A DNA stretch of 64,000 bases from Neoaquamicrobium microcysteis (GTDB lineage: Bacteria > Pseudomonadota > Alphaproteobacteria > Rhizobiales > Rhizobiaceae), in assembly GCF_008180155.1 (NCBI RefSeq), contig NZ_VSZS01000057.1:98844-162843 (forward strand), in the 5' to 3' direction. The notes below the pieces were generated by a model that had not been told where the DNA came from, ran no database searches, and was given only the letters and a program-made list of their open reading frames with translations. Every line of letters begins with the position of its first letter. Position 1 is the stretch's first letter. The position numbers and the translations under genes were made by a program. This document shows, piece by piece, positions 63,820 through 64,000 of this stretch.

Positions 63820-64000
63820 GCGCAGACGGCACACGGGGCCGGCGCCACGCCCCGGCTTGGCCGGTCTGGCTGTTGACCCCGCGAGACAAGCGGAGGGAGG
63901 CGGTGCACGCCCTGCCGGGTCAGATCGGCAGCGCTGCTTTGGTAATAAACGATGCCCGACGGGCGCACACCGCCGACGCTGCTTGCCCCGCTACCGATCC
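63820..64000. other. spacer at the right edge, no gene assigned
   Basis: The last 181 bp hold GC-rich inverted segments (GGGGCCGG with CCGGCTTGGCCGG) and a frame open to the edge from a GTG at 63903 with GGAGGG before it. The frame is too short and its residues too unremarkable to call a gene. Confidence 0.4.

Noticed and set aside
63903..64000. GTG-started frame open to the right edge
   Set aside because: Only 32 codons are visible, with no recognisable residues; it cannot be told from chance.

Overview
This is a gene-dense, GC-rich window of about 64 kb from an alphaproteobacterium. The gene order and protein details point to the Rhizobiales, most likely the Mesorhizobium/Phyllobacteriaceae side. 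Signs include: an iolC whose product carries a DUF2090 tail; fixNOQP divergent from hemN across one FixK/FNR box; an F1-ATPase operon atpHAGDC without F0 genes; a beta subunit with an Ala/Lys/Pro-rich N-terminus; the chain obgE-proB-proA-nadD-rsfS-rlmH-envC-ctpA-rppH; a usg gene; and a giant NAD-dependent glutamate dehydrogenase. Species cannot be fixed from the sequence alone. No rRNA, tRNA, IS element, prophage or CRISPR array was seen, and no gene-free stretch exceeds about 290 bp.

Layout. 1-5063: 3' part of a myo-inositol catabolic operon (iolC partial, iolD, iolE, a 61-residue membrane protein, iolB). 5141-10005: cbb3 oxidase operon fixNOQP on the minus strand and hemN on the plus strand, sharing a 161-bp promoter region. 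10018-11883: promoter and hairpin leader, rplU with a C-terminal extension, rpmA, a strong terminator, then a GNAT acetyltransferase. 12050-15382: an OsmC-like protein and a translationally coupled TRAP transporter. 15384-16247: an EEP-family phosphodiesterase. 16350-27465: housekeeping genes for ribosome assembly, proline and NAD synthesis, cell-wall processing and RNA turnover, with one MFS gene inserted. 27460-28753: a GST/HxlR divergent pair with inverted-repeat operators. 28768-33954: atpHAGDC on the minus strand, with a repeat hairpin in front of atpC.

34193-36844: three accessory genes (membrane protein, racemase, drug-type MFS) between the ATPase operon and priA. 36849-44142: priA, a transaldolase-family gene, an acyltransferase, lptE and leuS. 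44289-47980: a PLP-binding YggS protein, a small membrane protein, usg and acs. 47981-48224: a transcription unit with a 21-codon ORF and an extraordinarily long Shine-Dalgarno match. 48229-50486: a TadG/VWA protein, a secreted nuclease and a DUF1674 protein. 50595-56501: htpX, rsmB-like, heparinase-like, purH. 56508-63819: a UMF1 MFS gene, NAD-GDH, an AhpD-like protein and a YCII-like protein.

Most of the window is core metabolism and macromolecule synthesis. The most unusual signals lie in the spacers: the 21-residue microprotein with a 16-nt complement to the 16S rRNA 3' end (48048-48129); a promoter, leader ORF and terminator in front of the Bcr/CflA-type MFS gene (35466-35616); the tandem heptamer hairpin between atpD and atpC (29224-29327); the two-tier rplU leader hairpin (10141-10175); and the nested HxlR operator (28179-28217).
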